Part shown: positions 52,534-61,588 of the stretch, piece after piece
Layout: each line of letters opens with the position of its first letter
How positions within the stretch are numbered: position 1 is the first letter of the stretch
Assembly (NCBI RefSeq): GCF_037040815.1
Contig: NZ_CP146232.1
Span: 4,496,001-4,560,000, forward strand
Length of the DNA stretch: 64,000 nucleotides
Origin: Pararoseomonas sp. SCSIO 73927
GTDB taxonomy: Bacteria; Pseudomonadota; Alphaproteobacteria; Acetobacterales; Acetobacteraceae
Reading direction: 5' to 3'
Notes under the pieces: model-generated
The model's input: only the letters and a program-made list of their open reading frames with translations
What the model was told of the DNA's origin: nothing
The model's database searches: none
Translations under genes and position numbers: made by a program

Positions 52534-53748
52534 ATGGGGATGCCGAAGCGTCGGAACGTGATCGGGGCGGCGGCGCTGCTCGGTCTTGTGGGGAACGAGG
52601 CGCTAGCGCAGGCGCGCAACGCGCCCGCCCGGGGATCCCGCGCGCCGGCGGCGCCGGCCGGGACGCCCGCCACCACCCCGCTGGGGCCGGTGGACACGCT
52701 GGGGCGGCAGGTGCTGATCATCGACGCCGACACCGGCGCGACGCTGCTGGAGAAGGCCGCGGAGGAGCGGATGACGCCCTCCTCCATGTCGAAGCTGATG
52801 ACGGCCTATGTCGTCTTCGACCTGCTGAAGCAGGGGCGGCTGCGGATGGACCAGGAGCTGCCGGTGTCCGAGCGCGCCTGGCGCATGGGCGGCAGCAAGA
52901 TGTTCGTGCAGATCAACTCCTCGGTGAAGGTGGATGACCTCCTCCACGGGGTGATCGTGCAGTCCGGCAACGACGCCTGCGTGGTGCTGGCGGAGGGGAT
53001 TTCCGGCAGCGAGACGCAGTTCGCGGAGCTGATGAACGACTACGGGAAGCGGCTGGGGCTGAACGGCAGCAACTTCCGGAATTCCACGGGCTGGCCGGAC
53101 GCCGAGCACAAGATGACCTGCCGCGACCTGGCCTCGCTGACGGCGCACATCGTGAAGGACTTTCCGGAGTACTTCCCGATCTACAGCCAGCGCTCCTTCA
53201 AGTGGAACGAGATCAACCAGGAGAACCGGAACCCGCTCCTCGGTCGCGTGGCCGGGGCGGACGGCATGAAGACCGGGCACACGGAGGAGGCGGGCTACGG
53301 GCTGGTGGGCACCGTGAAGCGGGGCGACCGGCGGCTGATCCTCGTCATCAACGGGCTGCCCAGCATGTCCGCCCGCCGCGAGGAGTCGGAGCGGCTGATG
53401 GAGTGGGGATTCCGCGAGTTCGAGAACGTCTCCCTCTTCCGCGCCTCCGACACGATCGAGGAGGCGCCGGTCTATCTCGGGGAGCAGCTGAAGGTGCCGT
53501 TGGTGGGCGGGCGCGACGTGCTGCTGACCCTGCCGCGCCAGTGGCGGCGCAACCTGCAGGTGAAGGTGCGCTACGACAGCCCCGTGCCCGCGCCCGTGGC
53601 GAAGGGGCAGGAGCTGGGCAGGCTCGAGGTCTCCGGCGCGGGCGTGCCGCCGATGACGGTGCCGCTGCTGGCCGGGGCGGACGTGGCGAAGCTGGGACTG
53701 ATCCCCCGCATCCCGGCGGTGCTCGGGCGGATGATCAGTGGCGCCTGA
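52534..53748 (+). CDS. D-alanyl-D-alanine carboxypeptidase, DacC/PBP6-like (404 aa)
   Basis: Trims the terminal D-alanine of peptidoglycan stem peptides. The three active-site motifs of serine D,D-peptidases are present: SMSK (84-87), SGN in VQSGNDACVVLAEG, and KTG in GADGMKTGHTEEAGYG. A C-terminal PBP5-like domain follows. The signal peptide is MPKRRNVIGAAALLGLVGNEALAQA. ATGs at 52534 and 52540 are both possible; the earlier frame to 52447 is basic and non-conserved. The usual C-terminal amphipathic anchor is short. tmk overlaps its end by 11 bp. Confidence 0.92.
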   Translation: MGMPKRRNVIGAAALLGLVGNEALAQARNAPARGSRAPAAPAGTPATTPLGPVDTLGRQVLIIDADTGATLLEKAAEERMTPSSMSKLMTAYVVFDLLKQGRLRMDQELPVSERAWRMGGSKMFVQINSSVKVDDLLHGVIVQSGNDACVVLAEGISGSETQFAELMNDYGKRLGLNGSNFRNSTGWPDAEHKMTCRDLASLTAHIVKDFPEYFPIYSQRSFKWNEINQENRNPLLGRVAGADGMKTGHTEEAGYGLVGTVKRGDRRLILVINGLPSMSARREESERLMEWGFREFENVSLFRASDTIEEAPVYLGEQLKVPLVGGRDVLLTLPRQWRRNLQVKVRYDSPVPAPVAKGQELGRLEVSGAGVPPMTVPLLAGADVAKLGLIPRIPAVLGRMISGA

Positions 53749-54406
53749 GGCGCCCGGATCTTCGACGCCTGAGGCGCCTGCTGGACCGGGCCGGTTCATC
53801 ACGCTGGAGGGCGGGGAAGGGGCGGGGAAGACCACGCTCTCCCGCGCCCTCGCCGCCGCGCTGGCCGGGGCCGGGCTGCCCGTGCTGCGGACCCGCGAGC
53901 CCGGCGGCGCGCCGGGCGCGGAGGCGGTGCGGGGCCTGATCCTCGGGCAGGGGCCCTGGGATCCCGTGGCGGAGGCCATGCTGCACTTCGCGGCGCGGCG
54001 GGAGCACGTGGCCCGGACGATCGCGCCGGCGCTGGAAGCGGGAATCTGGGTGGTCTGCGATCGCTTCGCCGACAGCACGCTGGCCTATCAGGGGGCGGGG
54101 CAGGGGCTCTCCCGCGCGGTGTGGGAGGGGCTCTGCGACCTCGCGCTTGGGCCGCTGCGGCCGGAGCTGACCCTCGTGCTGGACCTGCCGCCGGACCGGG
54201 GGATGGGGCGCGCCCTGAGCCGCGGCGACGCCAACCGCTACGAGATGCAGGGCCCGGAGTTCCACGCGCGGGTGCGGGCGGGGTTCCTGGCGATTGCCGA
54301 GGCGGAATCGGGCCGCTGCGCCGTGCTGGACGCGGCCGCGCGGCCGGAAGCGGTGCTCGCGGCGGCGCTGGAGACCGTGCGCGCGCGGCTGGGCGGGTTG
54401 GCATGA
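53738..54406 (+). CDS. tmk: Thymidylate kinase (222 aa)
   Basis: Phosphorylates dTMP to dTDP. The P-loop is LEGGEGAGKTT, with the DR-type motif CDRFADSTLAYQG and the lid region LSRGDANRYEMQG. The GTG at 53738 is the only start ahead of the conserved core. It gives a Pro/Ala/Glu-rich leader of about 20 residues that the family usually lacks. The 11-bp overlap with the carboxypeptidase gene and 4-bp overlap with holB show tight co-translation. Confidence 0.94.
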   Translation: MAPEAPGSSTPEAPAGPGRFITLEGGEGAGKTTLSRALAAALAGAGLPVLRTREPGGAPGAEAVRGLILGQGPWDPVAEAMLHFAARREHVARTIAPALEAGIWVVCDRFADSTLAYQGAGQGLSRAVWEGLCDLALGPLRPELTLVLDLPPDRGMGRALSRGDANRYEMQGPEFHARVRAGFLAIAEAESGRCAVLDAAARPEAVLAAALETVRARLGGLA

Positions 54407-55410
54407 GCCTTCCGCCGGAACCCCGGTCGAATCCGGCTCTCTTCGGACACGACCATGCTGCCCTGGCGCTGCGGGATTCCGCCCTCTCCGGCCGGATGCA
54501 CCACGGCTGGATGCTGACGGGGCCGCAGGGGGTGGGGAAGGCGACCCTTGCCTGGCGCTACGCCCGCTGGATGCTGGCGGGGATGCCGGAGGCGGCCGGG
54601 GGGCCGCTGTTCGTGCCGCCCGCCGACCCGCTTTTCGCCCGCGTCGCGGCGGGGGCGCATGCCGACCTGCGCTCCCTCTCCCCGAACACGGGGGAGAAGG
54701 GGAAGAAGGTGCTGATCCGGGTGGAGGAGGTGCGGGAGCTGACGCGCTTCCTCGCCATGACGCCGGCCGAGGGCGGCTGGCGCGTGGTCGTGGTGGAGGA
54801 CATGGAGGCGATGAACGAGCAGGCGCAGAACGCCCTGCTCAAGACGCTGGAGGAGCCACCGCCGCGCGCCGTGCTGGTGCTGACGGCCTCCGCGCCCGAT
54901 CGGCTTCTCCCGACGATACGAAGCCGGGTGCGCCGGCTGGATCTCTTCCCGCTGGCGGATGCGGCGATGGACACCGTCCTCTCCCGCTGGCTGCCTGACA
55001 TGTCCGGTGATGACCGCGCTGCCCTGGCGCGGCTGGCGGCCGGGAGCCCGGGCCGGGCGCTGTCCCTTGCCGAGGGGGAAGGGCTGGCCATGGCGCGGGA
55101 GGTGGAGGGGTTCCTGGCCCGGCTACCGAGGCCGGAGGCGCGGGAGCTGCACGCCCTGGCGGACCGGCTGACCTCGAAGCGGGACGGGGGGGCCTTCACC
55201 ACCTTCTTCAACCTCCTTCGGGACGCGATCGCGGGCGCGCTGCGCCGGGCGGCGCGGGGGGAGGGGGCGGCGCCCTGGCTGGCCGGGCGCGGCCTTGCCG
55301 AGTGGGCGGGGCTGTGGGACATGCTCGGCCGGCTGGCCGACGAGACCGAGACGCTCAACCTGGACCGCAGGCAGGCGGTGCTGACCGGTCTCTCGCGGCT
55401 CTCCGCCTAG
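54403..55410 (+). CDS. holB: DNA polymerase III delta' subunit (335 aa)
   Basis: Part of the clamp loader. HHGWMLTGPQGVGKATLAWRYARWML is the AAA+ start region with a near-normal P-loop. The clamp-loader stretch AQNALLKTLEEPPPRAVLVLTA is conserved. Two features are odd. The usual SRC motif reads SRV (TIRSRVRRL), and the protein has no cysteine at all, so the zinc module of E. coli delta' is missing. The ATG overlaps the tmk stop (ATGA). Confidence 0.93.
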   Translation: MSLPPEPRSNPALFGHDHAALALRDSALSGRMHHGWMLTGPQGVGKATLAWRYARWMLAGMPEAAGGPLFVPPADPLFARVAAGAHADLRSLSPNTGEKGKKVLIRVEEVRELTRFLAMTPAEGGWRVVVVEDMEAMNEQAQNALLKTLEEPPPRAVLVLTASAPDRLLPTIRSRVRRLDLFPLADAAMDTVLSRWLPDMSGDDRAALARLAAGSPGRALSLAEGEGLAMAREVEGFLARLPRPEARELHALADRLTSKRDGGAFTTFFNLLRDAIAGALRRAARGEGAAPWLAGRGLAEWAGLWDMLGRLADETETLNLDRRQAVLTGLSRLSA

Positions 55411-55456
55411 CGGGGGCCGGATCGCGCCGGCCGATATCGAGGCGCGGGATCCGACG

Positions 55457-57010
55457 ATGAGCGAGGCTTGGGCTGGTGGCGGGAAGCGGTACTTCCTGAC
55501 GACGCCGATCTACTACCTGAACGGCCAGCCGCATATCGGCCACGCCTACACCTCCATCGCGGCCGACGTGCTGGCGCGGTGGAAGCGGCTGGCAGGGCAC
55601 GAGGTGTTCTTCCTGACCGGCACGGACGAGCACGGGCAGAAGGTGGCCCAGGCCGCGGCGGTCGCCGGCGTCTCCCCGCAGGAGTTCACGGACAGCCTGG
55701 CCGCGGATTTCCGCGGCATGGCGGAGAAGATCGGCATCTCGTTCGATGACTTCATGCGCACGACGGAGGAGCGGCACAGGCGGTCCTGCCAGGCGCTGTG
55801 GAAGAGGCTGGCGGATGCCGGGCAGATCTACCTCGGCCATTACGAGGGCTGGTACGCGGTGCGCGACGAGGCCTTCTACGGCGAGGACGAGATCGAGGAG
55901 CGCGACGGCAGGAAGGTGGCCATCGCCTCCGGCGCGCCCGTGGAGTGGACGCGGGAGCCCTCCTACTTCTTCCGCCTCTCCGAGTGGACGGAACGGCTGC
56001 TGGCCTTCTACGAGGCCAACCCCGACTTCCTGGCGCCGGCGGGCACGAAGCGGGAGGTGACCTCCTTCGTGAAGGCGGGGCTGCAGGACCTCTCGGTCTC
56101 CCGCACCTCCTTTACCTGGGGCGTGCCGGTGCCCGGGGATGATGCCCACGTCATGTACGTCTGGCTCGACGCGCTGACGAACTACATCACCGCCCTGGGG
56201 TATCCCGATACCGCCTCCCCGAACTGGGGTTTCTGGCCGGCGGATGTCCACATCGTCGGCAAGGAGATCACGCGCTTCCACTGCGTGTACTGGCCGGCCT
56301 TCCTGATGGCCGCCGGGCTGGAGCCGCCGAAGCGCGTCTATGCCAATGGCTGGCTGACGATCGAGGGGCAGAAGATGTCCAAGTCCCTCGGGAACGGCCT
56401 GGACCCGCTGCTGCTAGCCGAGGAGTTCGGTCTGGACCCGCTGCGTTACTACCTGCTGCGGGAGGTGCCGTTCGGGAATGACGGCGATTTCTCCCGCCGG
56501 GCGGTGATCGGGCGGCTGAACAGCGAGCTGGCGAACGACCTGGGGAACCTTGCGAACCGCGTGCTGTCGCTGATCGGGAAGAACTGCGAGGGGCGGTTGC
56601 CCGCGCTGACGGAGCCGACCGAGGCGGACCGGGTCCTGCTCGGCCCCGTGGAGGCGCTGCCGGGGGTGGTGGACGAGGCGATCTCCCGCCAGGCCTTCGG
56701 GGAGGCGCTGGAGCGGATCTGGACGGTCGTGCGGCTGGGCAATTCCTGGATCGACGGGCAGAAGCCCTGGGCCCTGCGCAAGACCGACCCGGAGCGGATG
56801 GCGGCGGTGCTGCGGAGCCTGCACACGGCGCTGCGTACCCTGGCCACGGTGCTGCAGCCCTTCATGCCCGGCACCATGGCCGCGATGCTGGACCAGCTGG
56901 GGGTAGGGCAGGGGGCGCGCGCCCTCTCCGACCTCTCGACTCCCCTGGCCGACGGCACGGAGCTGCCGGCGCCGGTGCCGCTCTTCCGCAAGATCGAAGA
57001 GACGGCGTGA
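55457..57010 (+). CDS. metG: Methionyl-tRNA synthetase, short zinc-less type (517 aa)
   Basis: Charges tRNA-Met with methionine. The HIGH-type motif is QPHIGHAYT, and KMSKS is complete in GQKMSKSLGNGLDP. GTDEHGQKVAQAA and WLDALTNYI are family blocks. The zinc-knuckle cysteines found in E. coli MetRS are absent: the corresponding loop reads GWYAVRDEAFYGEDEIEERDG. The C-terminal tRNA-binding (EMAP-II-like) domain is absent too. This short form is usual in alphaproteobacteria. tatD follows the stop codon without a gap. Confidence 0.96.
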   Translation: MSEAWAGGGKRYFLTTPIYYLNGQPHIGHAYTSIAADVLARWKRLAGHEVFFLTGTDEHGQKVAQAAAVAGVSPQEFTDSLAADFRGMAEKIGISFDDFMRTTEERHRRSCQALWKRLADAGQIYLGHYEGWYAVRDEAFYGEDEIEERDGRKVAIASGAPVEWTREPSYFFRLSEWTERLLAFYEANPDFLAPAGTKREVTSFVKAGLQDLSVSRTSFTWGVPVPGDDAHVMYVWLDALTNYITALGYPDTASPNWGFWPADVHIVGKEITRFHCVYWPAFLMAAGLEPPKRVYANGWLTIEGQKMSKSLGNGLDPLLLAEEFGLDPLRYYLLREVPFGNDGDFSRRAVIGRLNSELANDLGNLANRVLSLIGKNCEGRLPALTEPTEADRVLLGPVEALPGVVDEAISRQAFGEALERIWTVVRLGNSWIDGQKPWALRKTDPERMAAVLRSLHTALRTLATVLQPFMPGTMAAMLDQLGVGQGARALSDLSTPLADGTELPAPVPLFRKIEETA

Positions 57011-57784
57011 ATGCTTGTCGATAGTCACTGTCACCTCGACTACTTCGGCGAGGAGGAGATCGAGGGCATCGTTGCCCGGGCCGTGGAGGCCGGGGTGGGG
57101 CGGCTGGTGACGATCGGGACGAAGGTGCAGCAGGCGGCGGCGGTGAAGGCGCTGACGGAGCGCTTCCCGCAGGTCTGGGGAACGGTCGGGGTGCACCCGC
57201 TGAGCGCGGGCGAGGCGCCGATCCCGACGGTGGACGAGATCGTCACCCTGGCGGACCATCCCCGGATCATCGGGATCGGGGAGTCGGGGCTGGACTACTT
57301 CTACGACACCTCGCCCCACGAGGTGCAGCGGGAGAGCTTCCGACGGCACATCCGGGCCTGCCAGCGGACGGGTCTGCCGCTGGCGATCCACGCCCGGGAC
57401 GCGGATGACGATATCGCAACGATCCTGGCCGAGGAGCGGGAGGCCGGCGGGGACTTCCCGGCGCTGCTGCACTGCTTCTCTTCCACCCGGGCGCTCGCAG
57501 AGCGGGTGGTGGCGGACGGCGGCTACGTCTCGCTCTCCGGCATCCTGACCTTCCCGAAGAGCGAGGAGTTGCGCGCCATCGTGGCGGACCTGCCGGAGGA
57601 CCGGCTGCTGGTGGAGACGGACAGCCCTTACCTGGCGCCGGTTCCCAAGCGCGGGAAGCGGAACGAGCCTGCCTGGGTGACGCACACGGCCGCCGTGCTG
57701 GCGGCCGTGCGGGGCTGGGAGGTGGCACGGGCGGTGGAGATCACGACGCGGAACTTCGAACGCCTCTTCACCCGGTGCCGGTAG
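57011..57784 (+). CDS. tatD: TatD-family metal-dependent DNase (257 aa)
   Basis: A TIM-barrel hydrolase of the amidohydrolase superfamily. TatD proteins act as 3'-5' DNases and quality-control factors. Metal ligands are visible in order: HCH in LVDSHCHLDYF, Glu in IGIGESGLDYFYD, His in PLAIHARDADDD, His in LLHCFSSTRA and Asp in VETDSPYLAPVPKRGKRNEP. The length is standard. It is directly coupled to metG and followed 10 bp later by an MBL-fold gene, an order common in alphaproteobacteria. Confidence 0.94.
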   Translation: MLVDSHCHLDYFGEEEIEGIVARAVEAGVGRLVTIGTKVQQAAAVKALTERFPQVWGTVGVHPLSAGEAPIPTVDEIVTLADHPRIIGIGESGLDYFYDTSPHEVQRESFRRHIRACQRTGLPLAIHARDADDDIATILAEEREAGGDFPALLHCFSSTRALAERVVADGGYVSLSGILTFPKSEELRAIVADLPEDRLLVETDSPYLAPVPKRGKRNEPAWVTHTAAVLAAVRGWEVARAVEITTRNFERLFTRCR

Positions 57785-57794
57785 AGCGCTGTTC

Positions 57795-58583
57795 TTGCTA
57801 AAAATTGTCATCCTCGGCTGCGGCGGATCCAGCGGCGTGCCGCTGCTCGGCGGGGCCGATCATCGCGGGGCCTGGGGGGCCTGCGACCCGGGTGAGCCGC
57901 GGAACCGGAGAACGCGGTCCAGCATCGTCGTGCAGGCGCCTGACGGTACGACACTTCTCGTCGACGCCGGGCCGGACCTCAGGGCGCAGCTCCTGGCGGC
58001 GGGGGTCGGGCGCGTGGATGCCGTGCTGCTGACCCATGCGCACGCGGACCACGTGACGGGGCTGGACGAGCTGCGGATGATAAACCGGATCATGGGCCGG
58101 GCCTTGCCGCTCTACGCCACAGAAGAGACGCTGGGGGAGGTGACGCGGCGGTTCGACTACGCCTTCCGCGGGGTGACGCCCGGCTTCTTTCGACCGGCGT
58201 TGGAGCCGTTTCCGGTGCGGCCCGGCGGGACGGTCGAGATAGCCGGCTTCCCGGTGCGGCTGTTCCGGCAGGACCACCGGGTGATGGACACGCTGGGGCT
58301 ACGGATCGGCCGGTTCGGCTATTCGACCGACGTGGTGGAGATGCCTGAGCCCGGCTTCGAGGCGCTGGCCGGCGTGCGGGACTGGATCATCGGCTGCTTC
58401 CAGCGCGCACCGCATCCCGTGCACGCGGACCTGGCGAAGGCTGTAGCCTGGTCGCGCCGGATCGGGGCGGAGCGGACGGTGCTGACCCACATGGGGCCGG
58501 ACCTGGACTGGGCCTGGATGCGGCAAAACCTGCCGGCCGGGGTCGAGGCGGGCTACGACGGGATGATGCTGGAGGTGACGTGA
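57795..58583 (+). CDS. MBL-fold hydrolase, PhnP-like (262 aa)
   Basis: A metallo-beta-lactamase-fold phosphodiesterase-type enzyme. The N-terminus IVILGCGGSSGVPLLGG and the motif LLTHAHADHVTGLDELR are typical of the PhnP/RNase Z-like group, with a second His in RQDHRVMDTLG and FGYSTDVVEMP near the end. PhnP itself acts on cyclic phosphoribose in phosphonate use, but no phn genes are nearby. The house-keeping position after tatD argues for another substrate. The start is TTG at 57795, the only candidate before the glycine loop. Confidence 0.85.
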   Translation: MLKIVILGCGGSSGVPLLGGADHRGAWGACDPGEPRNRRTRSSIVVQAPDGTTLLVDAGPDLRAQLLAAGVGRVDAVLLTHAHADHVTGLDELRMINRIMGRALPLYATEETLGEVTRRFDYAFRGVTPGFFRPALEPFPVRPGGTVEIAGFPVRLFRQDHRVMDTLGLRIGRFGYSTDVVEMPEPGFEALAGVRDWIIGCFQRAPHPVHADLAKAVAWSRRIGAERTVLTHMGPDLDWAWMRQNLPAGVEAGYDGMMLEVT

Positions 58584-58607
58584 CATGGCTCCTAATTTTT
58601 ACATAAT
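58580..58607 (+). promoter_or_regulatory. Probable sigma-70-type promoter for mazG
   Basis: GTGACA (58580-58585) and CATAAT (58602-58607) are each one base from consensus, separated by 16 bp. They sit in a conspicuously AT-rich patch (about 58590-58615) in a very GC-rich region. The -35 overlaps the stop codon of the preceding gene, and the mazG start lies about 30 bp downstream. Confidence 0.5.
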
Positions 58608-58637
58608 CTACATTACGCACCTGTCGGGTTCGGCGGC

Positions 58638-59429
58638 GTGAGTGCGGCGGCGGAACTCGACCGCCTTCTCGCCATCATGGCGCGACTGCGGGCGCCCGAT
58701 GGCTGCGCCTGGGACCGAGAGCAGGACTTCCAGTCCATTGCTCCCTACACGGTGGAGGAAGGCTACGAGGTCGCGGAGGCGATCGGGCGCGGTGACCGGG
58801 CGGCGCTGAAAGACGAGTTGGGCGATCTCTTGTTCCAGGTTGTCTACCATGCGCAGATGGCCGAAGAGGAAGGCCGCTTTGCCTTCGCCGACGTGGCAAA
58901 ATCGATCAGCGACAAGATGATACGGCGCCATCCTCATGTGTTCGGCGAAGCGGCGGCGCGGGACGCGGCCGCGCAGACCGAGGCCTGGGAGGTGCAGAAG
59001 GCGGCCGAGCGGGCGGCGCGGGCGGAGACGGGGACGCTGGCCGGGGTGGCGGTGAACCTCCCTTCCCTCACCCGCGCGCTGAAGCTGACTCGCCGCGCGG
59101 CCCGGGTCGGATTTGACTGGCCCGAGCCCGGGGCGGTGCTGGACAAGCTGGAGGAAGAGGCCGGCGAGCTCCGGGCGGAGCTGCCGGGCGCCGATCCGGC
59201 CCGGCTGGCGGATGAGGTGGGCGACCTCCTCTTCGTCCTGGCCAATCTGGCGCGGAAGCTGGACCTGGACCCCGAGACCTGCCTGCGCGGCGCGAACGCG
59301 AAATTTGAGCGGCGCTTCGGGGCAGTGGAGGCCGGGTTGGCGAAGGAGGGGCGCGGACCGGCCGACGCTTCCCTGGAGGAGATGGAGGCGCTCTGGGCCG
59401 CGGCGAAGCGGGCGGAGCGGGGCGGCTAG
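58638..59429 (+). CDS. mazG: Nucleoside triphosphate pyrophosphohydrolase MazG (263 aa)
   Basis: Hydrolyses (d)NTPs to monophosphates, clearing abnormal nucleotides. Two MazG domains are present. The first has CAWDREQDFQSIAPYTVEEGYEVAEAI and LKDELGDLLFQVVYHAQMAEE with the metal-binding EExxE/ExxD pattern. The second has LDKLEEEAGELRAEL and LADEVGDLLFVLANLARKL. Start is GTG at 58638. It faces an inositol-monophosphatase-family gene with 11 bp between stops. Its own promoter is probably the AT-rich element just upstream. Confidence 0.95.
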   Translation: MSAAAELDRLLAIMARLRAPDGCAWDREQDFQSIAPYTVEEGYEVAEAIGRGDRAALKDELGDLLFQVVYHAQMAEEEGRFAFADVAKSISDKMIRRHPHVFGEAAARDAAAQTEAWEVQKAAERAARAETGTLAGVAVNLPSLTRALKLTRRAARVGFDWPEPGAVLDKLEEEAGELRAELPGADPARLADEVGDLLFVLANLARKLDLDPETCLRGANAKFERRFGAVEAGLAKEGRGPADASLEEMEALWAAAKRAERGG

Positions 59430-59440
59430 TCGGCCAGCTG

Positions 59441-60277
59441 CTAGTCTCCCAGCAGGGCCGCCCTCGCCTCCTCCCAGCTCGCGCGGTCCGGCGCACAGAT
59501 CAGGCCGCCGGCGCGGTCCGTGGCGGGAAGATAGGGCGTGCCGTCGAAATGGGCGGCGTAGCCCCCTGTCTCCCGGTGGATGAGCCAGCCCGGCGCGTGG
59601 TCCCAGGGCATGAGCCGGTTGTAGAGCGAGACATGGATGTGGGCGCTCGCCAGCAGCCGGTACTCGTGGGCGGCGCAGCCGAGCTGCCAGGTCTTGGCGA
59701 GTCGGGGCAGGCGGGAGGCGACGTGGCTCTTCTGCGGCTCCTGCAGATAGCCGTAGGAAATGCAGCCGGTCATGAGACCTACCGGCACCGGGGGCGCCAC
59801 GCGCAGCGCGGGGCCGCGGCGTCCGTCCTCGCCGGTGATCCAGGCCCCCTCGCCTTCCGCCGCGATCAGCGTGTCCGCGCCGACGGGATCGTGGATCCAG
59901 GCGGCGACCACGCGGCCCTCAACGAAGGCAGCGGCCATGCAGCCGAAGATCGCCATGCCGGCGGCGAAGTTCGCGGTGCCGTCCACCGGGTCCACCACGA
60001 AGGCGAGCGGCGCGTCGGCCAGGCGGGACGACAGGGCGGGATCGGCAGCGCAGGCTTCCTCCCCTACCACGAGGCAGCCGGGGAAGCGCTTCTCCAGCGC
60101 GGCCGTGATCACGCGTTCCGCGCCCTCATCCGCGTCCGTCACCATGTCCAGCGGGCCGGACTTGGTGCGGATGTCGGAGGCGGCGAGACGCCGGTAGCGG
60201 GGCAGGATCTCGGCCCGGGAGGCGGCGCGCAGGACCGCGTCCACCTCTGCCAGGGCGGCGGCGTCGAAGCGGGTCAT
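59441..60277 (-). CDS. Inositol-monophosphatase-family phosphatase (278 aa)
   Basis: A magnesium-dependent sugar-phosphate phosphatase. Metal-binding motifs are DMVTDADEGAE, VVGEE, DPVDGTANFAAG and WDHAPGWLIHRETGG. These fit the inositol monophosphatase superfamily, which includes SuhB, histidinol-phosphate phosphatase and CysQ. The residues that separate these activities cannot be judged by eye. It follows hflX with a 4-bp overlap (ATGA) and so belongs to the hfq-hflX transcript. Confidence 0.9.
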   Translation of the reverse strand: MTRFDAAALAEVDAVLRAASRAEILPRYRRLAASDIRTKSGPLDMVTDADEGAERVITAALEKRFPGCLVVGEEACAADPALSSRLADAPLAFVVDPVDGTANFAAGMAIFGCMAAAFVEGRVVAAWIHDPVGADTLIAAEGEGAWITGEDGRRGPALRVAPPVPVGLMTGCISYGYLQEPQKSHVASRLPRLAKTWQLGCAAHEYRLLASAHIHVSLYNRLMPWDHAPGWLIHRETGGYAAHFDGTPYLPATDRAGGLICAPDRASWEEARAALLGD

Positions 60278-61527
60278 TCCACGCCGTGCCCTTCCATTCC
60301 CGCGAAGCGGGCGCGGTTCGCCGGGGAGAGGCGGACGGAGAGGTGGATGCCGTCCTCGGCGTCGTTCCGCTCCACCACCTCACCGTGCTGGTAGAGCCAG
60401 GCGAGGCCCGCGCCGTCCTCCGGCGCGAGGGTGAGGTGCTCCATCACCATGCCGGCCGCCAGGCACTCGTCCAGCCCCAGGCGGAGCGTCTCCAGCCCCT
60501 CGCCGGTCAGGGCGGAGACCGCGACGGCTCCGGGCAGCGGCGGGGGCGGCTCCTCCAGCAGGTCGGTCTTGTTCAGGACCTCGATCACCCGGCCTTCCCA
60601 GGCCTCGTCCAGCGCGGCATCGGGGCCGGAGGCGAGGTCGTTCAGGACCTCCAGGACATCGGCGCGCTGCGCGGCGCTGTCGGGGTGGGCCACGTCGCGG
60701 ACGTGGAGGATGATGTCGGCGGCCGCCACCTCCTCCAGCGTGGCGCGGAAGGCCTCCACCAGCTGGGTCGGCAGTTCCGAGATAAAGCCCACCGTGTCGG
60801 AGAGGATGACGGTGCGGCCGGAGGTCAGGCGGATGGCCCGCATGGTCGGGTCCAGCGTGGCAAAGAGCTGGTCCTGGGCGTAGACGCCGGCGCCGGTCAG
60901 GGCATTGAACAGGGTGGACTTGCCGGCATTGGTGTAACCGACCAGCGCCACGACGGGGAACGGCACCTTGGTGCGGGCCTTGCGGTGCAGGCCGCGGGTG
61001 CGGCGCACCTGTTCCAGCTCCTTCTTCAGCTTCACCAGGCGCTCGTCGATGAGGCGGCGGTCGATCTCGATCTGCGACTCACCGGGGCCGCCAAGGAAGC
61101 CGAAGCCGCCGCGCTGGCGCTCCAGGTGGGTCCAGGAGCGGACGAGGCGGGTGCGCTGGTAGGAGAGGTGGGCGAGCTCGACCTGCAGCGAGCCCTCCTT
61201 CGTGCGCGCGCGCTCCCCGAAGATCTCCAGGATCAGGCCGGTGCGGTCGATGACCTTGCAGCCCCAGGCGCGCTCCAGGTTGCGCTGCTGGACAGGGCTG
61301 AGGGCTGCGTCCACCACGGCGACCTGCACCCCCTGCTCCGCCATGGCGGCGCGGGCGGTCTCCACCTGGCCCTCGCCCAGCAGGGTGCTGGGGCGGCGGG
61401 CGCGGAGCGGGAAGATCGCGGTGTGGACGATGGCGACGCCGATGGAGGCGGCCAGCCCGACCGCCTCCCCGAGCCGCGCATCGGCGGCGCGGGTGGCGCC
61501 GCGGCCATCGGTGATCCCCCGCTCCAC
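60274..61527 (-). CDS. hflX: Ribosome-associated GTPase HflX (417 aa)
   Basis: A GTPase that splits stalled ribosomes under stress. The N-terminal nucleotide-binding domain has ARRPSTLLGEGQVE and VVDAALSPVQQRNLERAWGCKVIDRTGLIL. A coiled-coil linker contains RQRGGFGFLGGPGESQIE. The G domain has GYTNAGKST (about 200), DTVGFISELP and NKTD. The first standard start is GTG at 61527. The frame is open for at least 20 more codons (AAVILPWERPPSL) into hfq, so a rarer start such as ATT may be used. Confidence 0.95.
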   Translation of the reverse strand: MERGITDGRGATRAADARLGEAVGLAASIGVAIVHTAIFPLRARRPSTLLGEGQVETARAAMAEQGVQVAVVDAALSPVQQRNLERAWGCKVIDRTGLILEIFGERARTKEGSLQVELAHLSYQRTRLVRSWTHLERQRGGFGFLGGPGESQIEIDRRLIDERLVKLKKELEQVRRTRGLHRKARTKVPFPVVALVGYTNAGKSTLFNALTGAGVYAQDQLFATLDPTMRAIRLTSGRTVILSDTVGFISELPTQLVEAFRATLEEVAAADIILHVRDVAHPDSAAQRADVLEVLNDLASGPDAALDEAWEGRVIEVLNKTDLLEEPPPPLPGAVAVSALTGEGLETLRLGLDECLAAGMVMEHLTLAPEDGAGLAWLYQHGEVVERNDAEDGIHLSVRLSPANRARFAGMEGHGVE

Positions 61528-61588
61528 AAGGCTCGGGGGGCGCTCCCAGGGAAGAATGACGGCGGCGGGGGTCGGCCCCGCCGCCCGG

